Translations under genes and position numbers: made by a program
The notes under the pieces: model-generated
Database searches by the model: none
The model's input: the letters and a program-made list of their open reading frames with translations, nothing else
What the model was told of the DNA's origin: nothing
Assembly (NCBI RefSeq): GCF_026914285.1
Contig: NZ_CP113864.1
Span: forward strand, 657,501 to 721,500
Source of the DNA: Caldicellulosiruptor naganoensis
Lineage (GTDB): Bacteria > Bacillota > Thermoanaerobacteria > Caldicellulosiruptorales > Caldicellulosiruptoraceae
Reading direction: 5' to 3'
DNA: 64,000 nucleotides
Shown: piece by piece, positions 37,438 through 47,573 of the stretch
Layout: every line of letters begins with the position of its first letter
Position numbering within the stretch: the stretch's first letter is position 1

Positions 37438-39607
37438 AGAAAAAACTTTTAAAAAAGAGGATGTGAGATGCCCCGTGAGAAAGGCAAAGTTTGAAGAAAA
37501 GAAACAAGAAGTGTGGAGCTTAATCCAAGAAGAAAGCTATCATCCCATGACTTTTTCTGAGATTTTAGGTATCTTGGGCTGGAGTGGAAAAGATGAGCTT
37601 TTGCTCAAACGAATACTTGATGAACTTGAGCAGGAAGGCAAAATTGTTAGGACAAAGCGTGGAAGATACGGTCTTGCCGAGGAGATGAACCTTTTTGTTG
37701 GCACATTAGAAGTAAATCCCCGTGGATTTGGATTTTTGATTCCTGACAATCCCAATGTTCCTGATATTTTTATCTCAGCAGAAAATATGAACGGAGCTAT
37801 GCATGGGGATAGAGTGCTTGTCAAGGCACTTTCTTTGCCTGTTGAAGGGAAAAAGGTTGAAGGGTATGTTGAGAGGATTTTAAAAAGAGGAATTACAAGA
37901 GTTGTTGGAAGATATGAAGACAGCAGAAACTTTGGATTTGTAATTCCAGATGACCAGCGAATAACCTATGACATATATATTCCAAAGAGCGGGAAAAACA
38001 AAGCAAAGACAGGGCAAAAGGTTGTTGTTGAGATTACAAGGTATCCTGAAAAGAGAAGGAACCCTGAAGGAAGAATTGTTGAGATTTTGGGATATGAAAA
38101 TGCAAAAGGAGTAGATATATTATCAATCATTAAAAAGTACGAATTAGATGAAGAATTTCCAAAAGAGGTCTTAAAAGAGGTTGAGAATATCCCTGATGTG
38201 GTTTTAGAAGAGGAAATTGAAGGAAGAGTTGATTTAAGAGACTGGACAATCTTTACAATTGACGGTGAGGATGCAAAGGACTTTGACGATGCAGTATCTA
38301 TCAAAAAGCTTCCAAACGGCAACTATCTACTGGGCGTTCACATTGCAGATGTCAGCCATTATGTAAAGCCAAATACACACCTTGACAAAGAGGCTTTCAG
38401 GCGAGGAACAAGCGTCTATCTTGTTGACAGAGTAATCCCAATGCTTCCTTTCAAGCTGTCAAACGGAATTTGTTCTCTCAACCCAAATGTTGATAGACTC
38501 ACCTTTTCTGTGCTAATGGAAATAGACAAAAACGGCAATGTGATAAAGCATGATATATTTGAAAGCGTTATAAGAAGCAAGGAGAGGATGACATACACAA
38601 ATGTAACAAAGATACTTAAAGAAGAGGACAAAGACCTTCTCAAAAGATATGAACACATAAGAGAAGATTTGGAGCTGATGAAAGAACTTGCACTAATTTT
38701 GCGCGAAAAGCGTATGAAACGTGGGGCTTTGGACTTTGACTTTGACGAGACAAAGGTGATCATTGATAAAAACGGCAAACCAATTGATGTCAGAAGGTAT
38801 GAGCTCACAATCTCAAACAAGATAATAGAGGAGTTCATGCTTGTCTGCAATGAGACAGTTGCAAATCACTTCTTTTGGCTAAATGTTCCGTTTTTGTACA
38901 GAGTTCATGAAGAACCTGATCCAGAAAAGATATACCAGTTTGCGGAGTTTATATACAATATGGGCTATGTTCTGAAAGGAATTTCCAACAAGATTTACCC
39001 CAAGGCACTGCAAGCAATTTTAGAACAAAGCAGGGGCACACCAGAAGAGAGGGTAATTCACACGCTTTGTCTTCGCTCACTTAAAAAAGCAAGGTATTGT
39101 GAAGAAAATCTTGGACACTTTGGTCTTTCGACAGATTACTATTGTCATTTCACATCACCCATTAGAAGATATCCTGACCTTGTAATTCACAGAATTATGA
39201 AAGATGTTCTAAAAGGTAAGATGACAGAAAAGAAAGCAGAAAGACTTCGCCGCAAGATGCCTGAAATAGCAAAATGGACATCGCAGCGAGAACAGATAGC
39301 TGAAGAGGCTGAAAGAGAAACAGTTGAACTCAAGAAAGTAGAGTTTATGACAGACAAAATCGGTCAGGTTTTTGAAGGTATTATTTCAAACGTCACGCCT
39401 TTTGGCTTTTTTGTGGAGCTTGAGAACACTATTGAAGGGCTTGTAAGAGTGAGTTCCTTAGAAGATGATTATTATGTATTTAACGAAAAGACATATCAAC
39501 TAATTGGAGAGAAGTCAAAAAAGGTGTATAAGATAGGAGACAAGGTGAAGGTAAAACTTATTGATGCAAATGTAGCTTTAAGGCAGATAGAGTTTACAAT
39601 CGTGTGA
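37427..39607 (+). CDS. rnr: Ribonuclease R
   Basis: The 726-aa RNase II/R-family exonuclease has an N-terminal winged-helix-like region (TFSEILGILGWSGKDELL), cold-shock domains, the RNB catalytic domain with aspartates in IDGEDAKDFDDAVSI, and a C-terminal S1 domain (GQVFEGIISNVTPFGFFVELENTIEGLVRVS). RNase R degrades structured RNA. The start is unclear. The TTG at 37427 overlaps the HD gene, and GTG at 37463 or 37475 are alternatives. No smpB follows, unlike Bacillus. Confidence 0.94.
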   Translation: MDFKEKTFKKEDVRCPVRKAKFEEKKQEVWSLIQEESYHPMTFSEILGILGWSGKDELLLKRILDELEQEGKIVRTKRGRYGLAEEMNLFVGTLEVNPRGFGFLIPDNPNVPDIFISAENMNGAMHGDRVLVKALSLPVEGKKVEGYVERILKRGITRVVGRYEDSRNFGFVIPDDQRITYDIYIPKSGKNKAKTGQKVVVEITRYPEKRRNPEGRIVEILGYENAKGVDILSIIKKYELDEEFPKEVLKEVENIPDVVLEEEIEGRVDLRDWTIFTIDGEDAKDFDDAVSIKKLPNGNYLLGVHIADVSHYVKPNTHLDKEAFRRGTSVYLVDRVIPMLPFKLSNGICSLNPNVDRLTFSVLMEIDKNGNVIKHDIFESVIRSKERMTYTNVTKILKEEDKDLLKRYEHIREDLELMKELALILREKRMKRGALDFDFDETKVIIDKNGKPIDVRRYELTISNKIIEEFMLVCNETVANHFFWLNVPFLYRVHEEPDPEKIYQFAEFIYNMGYVLKGISNKIYPKALQAILEQSRGTPEERVIHTLCLRSLKKARYCEENLGHFGLSTDYYCHFTSPIRRYPDLVIHRIMKDVLKGKMTEKKAERLRRKMPEIAKWTSQREQIAEEAERETVELKKVEFMTDKIGQVFEGIISNVTPFGFFVELENTIEGLVRVSSLEDDYYVFNEKTYQLIGEKSKKVYKIGDKVKVKLIDANVALRQIEFTIV

Positions 39608-39651
39608 TTAGAAAAATTTTTAAAAATCCTTTAAGACAAGGGTGAAGGCTT

Positions 39652-41259
39652 ATGCATATAGCACTTTATAGAAAGTACAGACCTAAAGTATTTGAGGATG
39701 TTGTTGCACAGGAGCACATCACAAAGACATTAAAAAATCAAATAAAACAAGACAAGGTAGCTCATGCGTATATCTTTACTGGACCGCGTGGCACCGGTAA
39801 AACAACTACTGCCAAGATAATGGCAAGAGCAGTAAACTGTCTTAATCCCAAAGACGGAAATCCTTGCAACGAATGTGAAGTGTGCCAGAGCATCTTAAAA
39901 GAAAAGACTCTTGATGTTTTAGAGATAGACGCAGCATCCAATACAAGCGTGAATGATGTAAGGCAAATAAGAGATGAGGTCAGATACCCACCTTCAATGT
40001 GCAAAAAAAGAGTGTATATAATAGATGAGGTTCACATGCTCTCCACAGGTGCTTTCAATGCGCTTTTAAAAACCCTTGAAGAGCCTCCTGCCCATGCTCT
40101 TTTTATTCTGGCAACAACAGATATACAAAAGGTTCCTGCTACAATTTTATCTCGGTGCCAGAGATTTGATTTCAAAAGAATCTCTGTAAAGGATATATAT
40201 GAGAGGCTCAAAAAAGTTGTTGAGCTTGAAAAAATCTCGATTGACGACCAAGCACTGTATCTTATTTCTCAAAAGGCAGAGGGGGCATTAAGAGACGCCC
40301 TTACAATTTTAGAGAGATGTGTGAACACCTCTGATGAGCATATATCATACAAATTTGTTGCAAACTTGTTGGGCGTTACTTCAACAGAAATTGTGAAAGA
40401 GTATTTGAGTGCAATTGTTGAGAATGATTCTAACAAGGGCTTAAAAGTGATAAATAGACTTTGGGATGAGGGAATGGATGTCAATACATTTTTAGAAGAG
40501 AGCATAAAGATGTTGAGAAATGCTTTGATTTTGCGTTTAGGTGCCCAGAACATTTTACTTGACATGATGGATGAAGACAAGAGCTTTGTAACAAATATTT
40601 CTAACCTCCTTGATTCAAATAGAATCGTGTCTGTTATAAAGATGTTAATTGACACTGCAAATCAGATAAGATGGACAAGGTTTCCAAAAGTCTTGCTTGA
40701 AATAAACACAATAAAACTTTGTGATGTGCAGATGGACACATCATTTGAAGGAATAAATGAAAGAGTAAAAAAACTTGAAGCAAGACTTTCACAGATTTTA
40801 GAAAATCCGAATGCTTTGGCATCTTTAAAACCTGACAAAAGCTCTTTATCATCCAAAGTTTCAAGTGAAAATGTAACACTTTCGAGCTCTAAAGAAGAGA
40901 AGATAGTATCTCAACAGCCAGATGTTTCTGAGATTTTGGAGAGATGGGCAGAGATAAAAGAAGCGATAAAAGAGGAAAAACCGGGGCTTTCGCAGGTTCT
41001 GCAAAATGCAAGCATTAAGTTTGAAGGAGGCCTCAAAATCTGCTTTAAAGAGGAAGATAGTGTCTTTGCAGAGCTTTTAAAAAGAAACCTTGATTATTTC
41101 AAGTCTGTACTGAAAAAAGTAGTAGGGTACGATGGTGAGGTTGATGTAGAAGTAAATAGCAATGTTTCTCAAACCAAACAAGAAGTTCAATCTGATGAGG
41201 AAATTATAAGCAAACTCAAAAGCATTTTTCCTGATACAGAGATTACCATAAAAGAGTGA
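39652..41259 (+). CDS. dnaX: DNA polymerase III subunit tau (gamma/tau)
   Basis: The 535-aa clamp-loader protein has Walker A GPRGTGKT (44-51), a four-cysteine zinc module (CLNPKDGNPCNECEVC), Walker B DEVH and the SRC motif LSRCQRF. Domains I-III run to about residue 370. A low-complexity linker and a C-terminal polymerase-binding region follow. An in-frame A-AAA-AAA heptamer at 40767-40773 could give a short gamma form (see findings). No recR or YbaB gene follows, unlike Bacillus. Confidence 0.95.
   Translation: MHIALYRKYRPKVFEDVVAQEHITKTLKNQIKQDKVAHAYIFTGPRGTGKTTTAKIMARAVNCLNPKDGNPCNECEVCQSILKEKTLDVLEIDAASNTSVNDVRQIRDEVRYPPSMCKKRVYIIDEVHMLSTGAFNALLKTLEEPPAHALFILATTDIQKVPATILSRCQRFDFKRISVKDIYERLKKVVELEKISIDDQALYLISQKAEGALRDALTILERCVNTSDEHISYKFVANLLGVTSTEIVKEYLSAIVENDSNKGLKVINRLWDEGMDVNTFLEESIKMLRNALILRLGAQNILLDMMDEDKSFVTNISNLLDSNRIVSVIKMLIDTANQIRWTRFPKVLLEINTIKLCDVQMDTSFEGINERVKKLEARLSQILENPNALASLKPDKSSLSSKVSSENVTLSSSKEEKIVSQQPDVSEILERWAEIKEAIKEEKPGLSQVLQNASIKFEGGLKICFKEEDSVFAELLKRNLDYFKSVLKKVVGYDGEVDVEVNSNVSQTKQEVQSDEEIISKLKSIFPDTEITIKE
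40767..40773 (+). other. dnaX: Candidate programmed -1 frameshift site in dnaX
   Basis: The heptamer A-AAA-AAA is in the correct phase (GTA AAA AAA CTT, codons 372-375). After a -1 slip the next codons are ACT and TGA, so the short product would end at about residue 375, near the domain III boundary. A GAAGGA stretch (40747-40752) lies 14 bases upstream and could act as a ribosome-stimulating site. A downstream hairpin is weak (CTTG-AAG-CAAG at 40774-40784). Confidence 0.6.
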
Positions 41260-41275
41260 GGGAGAGAGAAATAGA

Positions 41276-42358
41276 TTGAATAACAACATTTACATCATTT
41301 ACGGCAAGGATGCAAAGTCAATGACAAAAGAACTACTAAAATATGCCGATGTGAAAAAGTACATTCCTAAAAATGCTAAAATTGCAATAAAACCAAACTT
41401 GGTAGTTGCAAAGCCATATACTTCTGGTGCTACAACAAATCCACAGATAGTTGAAGGGATAATTGAATACTTAAAGGAAAATGGCTATGGCGATATTACG
41501 ATTTTAGAAGGTGCATGGCTTGGGGCATCTACAAAGAGGGCATTTGAAGTGTGTGGATATACTGAGATTTCAAAAAAATACAATGTTAAGCTAATAGATA
41601 CAAAAGATGATAAAGCCAGAAAAGTAAATGTGGATGGGTATGAGCTATGTATTTGCGAAAGTGTATTTGAATATGACTACTTAATAAATGTTCCTCTTTT
41701 AAAAGGTCATTGCCAGACAAAGCTTACATGTGCCCTTAAAAACTTAAAAGGATTAATCCCTGATAGTGAAAAGAGAAGATTTCACACTCTTGGGCTTCAC
41801 AAACCAATTGCCTATTTGAACAAAGCAATACAAACTCATCTTATAGTGGTGGATAGCCTCATGCCAGACCCTGACTTTGAAGAGGGTGGGAATCCTGTTG
41901 AAAAGGATTTTATTGCACTTGGTTTTGACCCAGTTTTGATTGATGCCTTTGCTGCAGAAAATTTGGGATATAGTCCTTATGATATAGAATACATAAGGCT
42001 TGCTGAAAAATTAGGGATTGGGAAGGCAACAGGTTATAATCTTGTAGAAATAAATCCTGAAAAAAAGCCGGGCTTGGCTACAAAAAAATCATCTATTGTC
42101 AGCAAGTATGCAAAGTATATCGAAGATATGGATGCATGTTCTGTTTGCTATGCAAACTTGATAAGTGCTCTTATGAGATTAGATGAAGAAGGGTATCTGA
42201 GAAAGATTGACAAAAAACTTTGCATAGGTCAAGGTTTTAAGGGGAAAAAGGCTGATGGAATTGGAATAGGAAGCTGCACTAAAAATTTTGATATTTCAAT
42301 CTATGGCTGTCCACCAAAGTCAAATGAGATTGTTCAGTTTATAAAAAGCAAGGTTTAG
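41276..42358 (+). CDS. DUF362 protein (without ferredoxin motifs)
   Basis: The 360-aa protein is a DUF362 member (PKNAKIAIKPNLVVAKPYTSGATTNPQIV, then LINVPLLKGHCQTKLTCALKNLKGL). It lacks the two 4Fe-4S motifs seen in the DUF362 protein at 18090, though a few cysteines remain in the C-terminal half (DACSVCYANL). The TTG start has GAGGGAGAG upstream. A strong terminator follows. The function is unknown. Confidence 0.85.
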   Translation: MNNNIYIIYGKDAKSMTKELLKYADVKKYIPKNAKIAIKPNLVVAKPYTSGATTNPQIVEGIIEYLKENGYGDITILEGAWLGASTKRAFEVCGYTEISKKYNVKLIDTKDDKARKVNVDGYELCICESVFEYDYLINVPLLKGHCQTKLTCALKNLKGLIPDSEKRRFHTLGLHKPIAYLNKAIQTHLIVVDSLMPDPDFEEGGNPVEKDFIALGFDPVLIDAFAAENLGYSPYDIEYIRLAEKLGIGKATGYNLVEINPEKKPGLATKKSSIVSKYAKYIEDMDACSVCYANLISALMRLDEEGYLRKIDKKLCIGQGFKGKKADGIGIGSCTKNFDISIYGCPPKSNEIVQFIKSKV

Positions 42359-42371
42359 TGAAATAAAGAGG

Positions 42372-42405
42372 AAGCGCATGCCAAAGACAGCGGCATGCGC
42401 TTTTG
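42372..42405 (+). terminator. Intrinsic terminator after the DUF362 gene
   Basis: AAGCGCATGCC (42372-42382) pairs with GGCATGCGCTT (42392-42402) around a 9-base loop, and a short T run follows. Confidence 0.88.
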
Positions 42406-42452
42406 TGTTCTTAAAATACTTTTTCAACAGCCTGCGTTCTTTGAAAAATGAG

Positions 42453-42543
42453 CTATCCACAGAGTTATTGACATTATCCACAGTAATAAATTTTAACAGA
42501 AAGGATATGTTCTATTGTGGATTGTGTATATTTTTGTGGATAA
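42453..42543 (+). promoter_or_regulatory. Cluster of DnaA-box-like 9-mers
   Basis: Two exact TTATCCACA boxes occur: forward at 42474-42482 and reverse at 42535-42543. Near matches are CTATCCACA (42453-42461), TGTGGATTG (42516-42524) and TGTGTATAT (42523-42531). All five lie within about 90 bases of AT-rich DNA upstream of hpf, where no gene is encoded. Confidence 0.6.
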
Positions 42544-42623
42544 AATTTTTGTGTAAAAAGTTCTGATTAGGTGGTATATATATAATATCAAACAAAACCT
42601 TCTACATAGAAAGGATGATGAGT

Positions 42624-43172
42624 ATGATGAACTTTATAATCAGTGGCAAAAATATAGAGGTAACGGATGCACTAAAAGAGAGGATTGAAAAGAAACTTTC
42701 AAAACTTGAAAGGTATGTTAAAATGAACTGTGATGTATATGTGACATTAAGCGCTGAGAAGATTAGACGCATTGTTGAAGTAACAATACCATTTTACGGG
42801 ATGATTTTAAGAGCTGAAGAAGAGAGCAATGACATGTACAGTGCAATAGATTTGGTTGTTGACACTTTGGAAAGGCAGATAAGAAAGTTCAAGACAAAGA
42901 TTGCAAAAAGGGCAAAGGATGCAGAGTCTTTAAGATATATGACATTTGAAGAAGAAGCTCAGCAAGAGACAAATCAAGAGGAAAATGGTGAGTTTAAGAT
43001 TGCAAAGACAAAGAGGTTTCCAATAAAACCTATGAGCGTTGATGAGGCAATTCTGCAGATGAACCTTTTGGGACACAGCTTTTTTGTCTTCCTAAATCAG
43101 GACACTGATAAAGTCAATGTGGTATACAAGCGAAATGACGGCGCATATGGTCTGATTGAACCAGAATATTAA
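42624..43172 (+). CDS. hpf: Ribosome hibernation promoting factor, long form
   Basis: The 182-aa protein starting MMNFIISGKNIEVTDALKERIEKKL has the HPF N-terminal domain and a C-terminal dimerisation domain (KRFPIKPMSVDEAILQMNLLGHSFFVFLNQDTDKVNVVYKR). The long form makes 100S ribosome dimers in resting cells. ATGs at 42615, 42618, 42624 and 42627 are possible. GAAAGG fits 42624 best. The DnaA-box cluster lies upstream. Confidence 0.94.
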   Translation: MMNFIISGKNIEVTDALKERIEKKLSKLERYVKMNCDVYVTLSAEKIRRIVEVTIPFYGMILRAEEESNDMYSAIDLVVDTLERQIRKFKTKIAKRAKDAESLRYMTFEEEAQQETNQEENGEFKIAKTKRFPIKPMSVDEAILQMNLLGHSFFVFLNQDTDKVNVVYKRNDGAYGLIEPEY

Positions 43173-43216
43173 AAATTGAGTGACAAAAGAAAAAATTCTA
43201 TGAGACATCACTGCCC

Positions 43217-43257
43217 CCGCTCAAGACAAGTCGCGATTTGTCTTGAGCGGATTTTTG
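43217..43257 (+). terminator. Intrinsic terminator after hpf
   Basis: A 13-bp perfect stem (43217-43229 with 43238-43250) around an 8-base loop is followed by ATTTTTGTTT. Confidence 0.93.
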
Positions 43258-43333
43258 TTTGAAGATTAGTTCAATTAGTGATAAAATTATAACTTGAACA
43301 TCTAAAAATTCAAAAAATCGAGGGAGAAAAAGG

Positions 43334-45880
43334 ATGTTAAAAATTATCGAAAAACTAATTGGCAGCTACAGCGAAAGAGAGATAAAAAAGATCCTTCCGA
43401 TTGTTGACAAAATTGAGTCGCTCGCACCAGAGTATGAAAGATTAACAGATGCAGAGCTGAGGCAAAAAACAGATATATTCAAACAAAGACTAAAAAATGG
43501 CGAAACCTTAGATGATATATTACCAGAGGCTTTTGCAGCTGTAAGAGAAGCAGCATGGCGAACCTTGAAGATGCGACATTTCAGGGTCCAGCTTATTGGC
43601 GGCATAGTTCTGCATCAGGGAAGAATTGCCGAGATGAAGACAGGTGAAGGAAAGACTTTGGTTGCAACCCTTCCAGCATACCTCAATGCTTTGGAGGGGA
43701 AGGGTGTTCATATAGTAACTGTTAATGACTACTTGGCAAAAAGAGACGCAGAATGGATGGGGCCTGTTTACAGGTTCCTTGGCCTTTCTGTTGGTGTGAT
43801 AGTGCATGGCTTGACAAGCGAAGAGAGAAGAAAGGCTTATAACTGTGATGTTACCTATGGTACAAACAATGAGTTTGGTTTTGATTATCTGCGAGACAAC
43901 ATGGCCATTTACAAAGAAGAACTTGTTCAAAGAGAGCTCAACTATGCAATCATAGATGAAGTTGACTCAATCTTGATAGACGAAGCAAGGACGCCTCTTA
44001 TCATATCAGGGCCAGCTGAAAAGTCAACAGACCTTTACAAAAGGGCAGATAATTTTGTAAGAAAGCTAAAACCTCTTTATTACAACAGTGACGATGACAA
44101 ACAGATGCCAGACACAACTGGCTATGACTATATAGTAAATGAAAAAAGACACACAGTTGCTCTGACAGAAGAGGGAATTAGAAAGGCAGAAAAGTATTTT
44201 GGTGTTACAAATCTTGCCGACCCGGAAAATGCTACTTTGCACCATCATATAATCCAGGCACTAAAAGCTCATGCACTCATGAAACGTGACAGAGACTATG
44301 TTGTGAAAGACGGCCAGGTTATAATTGTAGACGAGTTCACAGGAAGGCTTATGTACGGTCGAAGATTTTCTGATGGGTTGCATCAGGCAATTGAGGCAAA
44401 AGAAGGTGTGAGGATAGAAAGAGAGAGCAAGACCCTGGCAACCATTACATTCCAGAATTATTTTAGACTATACAAAAAACTTGCTGGCATGACTGGTACT
44501 GCAAAGACGGAAGAGCAAGAGTTTAGAGAAATCTATAAACTTGATGTAATTGAGATACCAACTCACAAGCCAATGATAAGAATTGACCATCCGGACAAGG
44601 TTTACAAGACAGAAAAGGCAAAGTTCGAGGCAATTGTTGAGGAGATTGTTGAGACTCACAAGAAAGGTCAACCTGTTTTAGTAGGTACAGTGTCAATAGA
44701 AAAATCTGAGATGTTAAGCGAAATGCTAAAAAAGCGTGGAATTAAGCATGAGGTGTTAAATGCAAAGCACCATGAAAAAGAGGCGATGATAATTGCCAAA
44801 GCTGGTCAAAAGGGTGCTGTGACAATTGCAACAAACATGGCTGGGCGTGGTACTGACATTGTTTTGGGCGAAGGTGTTGCTGAGCTTGGTGGCTTAAAAG
44901 TGATTGGTACAGAGCGGCACGAAAGTAGGCGAATAGACAATCAGCTGCGCGGAAGAGCCGGCCGTCAGGGTGACCCTGGCGAATCACGGTTTTACGTCTC
45001 ATTAGAAGATGACTTGATGAGACTTTTTGGTTCTGAGAGAATCAAGAGACTTGTTGAATCATTAGGACTTCCTGACGATCAACCAATTGAACACAAGCTA
45101 TTATCAGATGCAATTGAAAAGGCACAAAAGAGAGTAGAGGCCCGAAACTTTGAGATAAGAAAGCATCTTTTGCAATTTGACGATGTTTTGAACAAGCAAA
45201 GGGAAATAATATATTCACAAAGAAGAAAAGTCTTAGAGGGTGAGAACTTAAGAGATTCTATCTTGAATATGATAGATGAACTTGTTGACTACAAGATAAA
45301 GGTCTACACAGGCGAAAGTCCACATCCTGATGATTGGGACATAAAAGGGCTTTTGCAGGACCTAAAATTTATATTCTTAGATGGTGAGCTTTCTGAACAA
45401 GATGCAAGGAATATGACAAAAGATGAGCTAAGAGAAAAGCTGATTTCCACTGCAAAAGAGAAATATTTGAAAAAAGAGCAAGAAGTTGGCGAACTTATGC
45501 GCGAGCTTGAAAGAGTTGTACTTTTGAAAGTTGTTGATATGCATTGGATGGATCACATTGACGCAGTCGACCAGTTAAGAGAAGGTATATCGCTTCGCGC
45601 AATTGGTCAAAAGGACCCAATAGTTGAGTTCAGATTTGAGGCTTTTGAGATGTTTGACCAGATGATAAAGAGAATCCAAGAGGATACCATAAAAATTATT
45701 CTCCATGCGAATGTTGAAAATATGCCACAAAGAGAAAGAGTTGTAAAGGAGATGTATGAAAACTCTCCATCAGATGCACCTGTGAGAAAACCTGTTGTCA
45801 AAACTCAAAAAGTTGGTAGAAACGATCCATGCCCTTGTGGCAGTGGCAAAAAGTACAAAAAGTGTTGCGGGGCTGTGTGA
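43334..45880 (+). CDS. secA: Preprotein translocase ATPase SecA
   Basis: The 848-aa SecA has the Walker A region [21 protein letters not shown], the helicase-like [19 protein letters not shown] motif, [10 protein letters not shown] in NBD2, and the C-terminal zinc-binding tail [13 protein letters not shown] that binds SecB or ribosomes. An GAGGGAGAAAAAGG site precedes the ATG. It drives Sec export of unfolded proteins. prfB follows after 46 bases. Confidence 0.98.
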   Translation: MLKIIEKLIGSYSEREIKKILPIVDKIESLAPEYERLTDAELRQKTDIFKQRLKNGETLDDILPEAFAAVREAAWRTLKMRHFRVQLIGGIVLHQGRIAEMKTGEGKTLVATLPAYLNALEGKGVHIVTVNDYLAKRDAEWMGPVYRFLGLSVGVIVHGLTSEERRKAYNCDVTYGTNNEFGFDYLRDNMAIYKEELVQRELNYAIIDEVDSILIDEARTPLIISGPAEKSTDLYKRADNFVRKLKPLYYNSDDDKQMPDTTGYDYIVNEKRHTVALTEEGIRKAEKYFGVTNLADPENATLHHHIIQALKAHALMKRDRDYVVKDGQVIIVDEFTGRLMYGRRFSDGLHQAIEAKEGVRIERESKTLATITFQNYFRLYKKLAGMTGTAKTEEQEFREIYKLDVIEIPTHKPMIRIDHPDKVYKTEKAKFEAIVEEIVETHKKGQPVLVGTVSIEKSEMLSEMLKKRGIKHEVLNAKHHEKEAMIIAKAGQKGAVTIATNMAGRGTDIVLGEGVAELGGLKVIGTERHESRRIDNQLRGRAGRQGDPGESRFYVSLEDDLMRLFGSERIKRLVESLGLPDDQPIEHKLLSDAIEKAQKRVEARNFEIRKHLLQFDDVLNKQREIIYSQRRKVLEGENLRDSILNMIDELVDYKIKVYTGESPHPDDWDIKGLLQDLKFIFLDGELSEQDARNMTKDELREKLISTAKEKYLKKEQEVGELMRELERVVLLKVVDMHWMDHIDAVDQLREGISLRAIGQKDPIVEFRFEAFEMFDQMIKRIQEDTIKIILHANVENMPQRERVVKEMYENSPSDAPVRKPVVKTQKVGRNDPCPCGSGKKYKKCCGAV

Positions 45881-45926
45881 AAAACAAGTATATAAATAAA
45901 AATTGTGGAAAGGAGTGGTTTTTAGT

Positions 45927-47046
45927 ATGCTTATGCTTGAAGAGATTTTGCAAAGGTTAGAAAAGGCAGAAGAAGATTTAAAGGAAATGAGGGTTTCTCT
46001 TTGACATAGATAGGTTAGAAGCAGAGCTAGCAAATCTTGAAAACAAGACATCAGATCCAAATTTTTGGACAGATTTGGAGAATTCCCAAAAGGTTTTACA
46101 GCAAATTAAAAGAATAAAAGACAAGATTGAAAGGTATCAAAAACTTTATTCTCAATGGGAAGATTTGAAAGTTTTGACGGAACTAAGCATTGAAGAGGGC
46201 AACATTGAAATGTCTCAGGAGCTTGAAAAAGAATTGGTCGATTTAGAAAAAAAGATAGAGGAATTCAAACTTGAGATACTTTTAAACGGTCCGTATGATA
46301 AGAATAACGCAATTTTATCGATTCACGCAGGTGCTGGTGGCACAGAAGCACAAGATTGGGCAGAGATGTTACTTCGTATGTACACACGCTGGGCAGCTAA
46401 AAAAGGCTACAAGGTCGAGACATTGGACATCTTACCGGGTGAAGAAGCAGGGATTAAAAATGTTACAATCAGGGTTGTTGGTGAGAATGCTTATGGGTAT
46501 TTAAAAGCAGAAAAAGGTGTTCACAGACTTGTAAGAATCTCACCATTTGATGCGGCAGGAAGACGTCACACATCCTTTGCAGCTGTTGAGGTTTTGCCTG
46601 AAGTAGAAGACGATGCAGATATTGAAATAAAAGAAGAAGATTTGGAGATTGACACATTCAGAGCATCTGGGCCAGGTGGTCAGCATGTAAACAAAACAGA
46701 GTCAGCTGTGAGGATTAAGCATATACCAACTGGAATAGTTGTGACATGTCAAAATGAACGCTCTCAACACAAGAATAGAGAGATTGCTCTCAAAATTTTG
46801 AAAGCAAAGCTTTTAGAGCTCAAAGAAAAAGAGCGAAGAGAAAAACTACAAAAACTCAAGGGTGAGCAGACAGAGATTGGATGGGGCAACCAAATTCGAT
46901 CATATGTATTTTGCCCATACACCTTGGTAAAAGACCACAGGACAGATGCAGAGGTTGGCAATGTTGAAGCAGTAATGGACGGTGAGATAGATGTTTTTAT
47001 AAACGCTTACCTCAAAAAATTCAGGAATGAGGAGGAAGTAGCGTGA
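45927..47046 (+). CDS. prfB: Peptide chain release factor 2, programmed +1 frameshift
   Basis: RF2 is encoded as two overlapping frames. The first runs 45927-46001 (25 codons). The site CTT TGA C at 45999-46005 makes the ribosome skip one T when RF2 is scarce, and frame +1 continues from GAC at 46003 to 47046. The combined product is about 372 aa with the catalytic GPGGQHVNKTESAVR motif. An internal AGGG lies a few bases before the slip codon, as in other prfB genes. This is autoregulation and not a mutation. Confidence 0.95.
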
Positions 47047-47489
47047 AGCAATATGTTATTTTCAATGTTGGAGATTGCAGCTTTGGGGTTGACATACTTG
47101 AGATTGTTGAAATTATAAAGCCCACAAAGATTGTAAAACTTCCAAGTGCACCACAATATGTAGAAGGTATTATTGATGTGAGAGGTACATCTGTTCCTGT
47201 TTACAATCTTGCAAAGCGACTTGAGATTGACTCAAAAGCAGAGACGCAAAAAATTATTATTGTACAGCTTTCTAAATTCCAGCTTGGATTTTTGGTTGAC
47301 GATGTCTCAGAAATACTAAAGATTGAAGAGGACAAGATTGAAAAAGCAAACGAGAGCATAAAAGGTATCAAGCGCAAATTTATTGATTCTATTGCAAGAG
47401 TTGGCGATGACATGATTATAATACTTGACCTGAAGAATGTGCTTACAATGGATGAGGAAGAAGAAATTGAGAAGCATATTAAGAATTAA
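47043..47489 (+). CDS. CheW-type chemotaxis adaptor (second copy)
   Basis: The 148-aa CheW has the conserved YVEGIIDVRGTSVPVYNLAKRL segment. The GTG start overlaps the prfB stop. It lies immediately upstream of three decayed signalling genes, which suggests that these once formed one chemotaxis-like module. A strong terminator follows, so it is now expressed separately. Confidence 0.92.
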   Translation: MKQYVIFNVGDCSFGVDILEIVEIIKPTKIVKLPSAPQYVEGIIDVRGTSVPVYNLAKRLEIDSKAETQKIIIVQLSKFQLGFLVDDVSEILKIEEDKIEKANESIKGIKRKFIDSIARVGDDMIIILDLKNVLTMDEEEEIEKHIKN

Positions 47490-47511
47490 TAACTAAGTTA
47501 AAATGGGTATA

Positions 47512-47549
47512 TAGAGTAAGGAACAACATCCTTACTCTAATTTTTTTTT
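47512..47549 (+). terminator. Intrinsic terminator after the second cheW
   Basis: An 11-bp perfect stem TAGAGTAAGGA/TCCTTACTCTA (47512-47522 with 47529-47539) with loop ACAACA is followed by ATTTTTTTTT. Confidence 0.93.
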
Positions 47550-47573
47550 GGAAGTTAATAGGTGGTGGGCTGT

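Noticed and set aside
42453-42543. Chromosomal replication origin
   Set aside because: No dnaA, dnaN or gyrB gene and no DNA-unwinding element beyond general AT richness is visible, so I call only a DnaA-box cluster.
42378-42566. 62-aa open frame between the DUF362 gene and hpf
   Set aside because: It begins inside the terminator stem, covers the DnaA-box cluster and has no ribosome site or family pattern.
45927-46005. prfB frameshift as a pseudogene lesion
   Set aside because: The CTT TGA C context with an upstream AGGG is the known programmed site of RF2.
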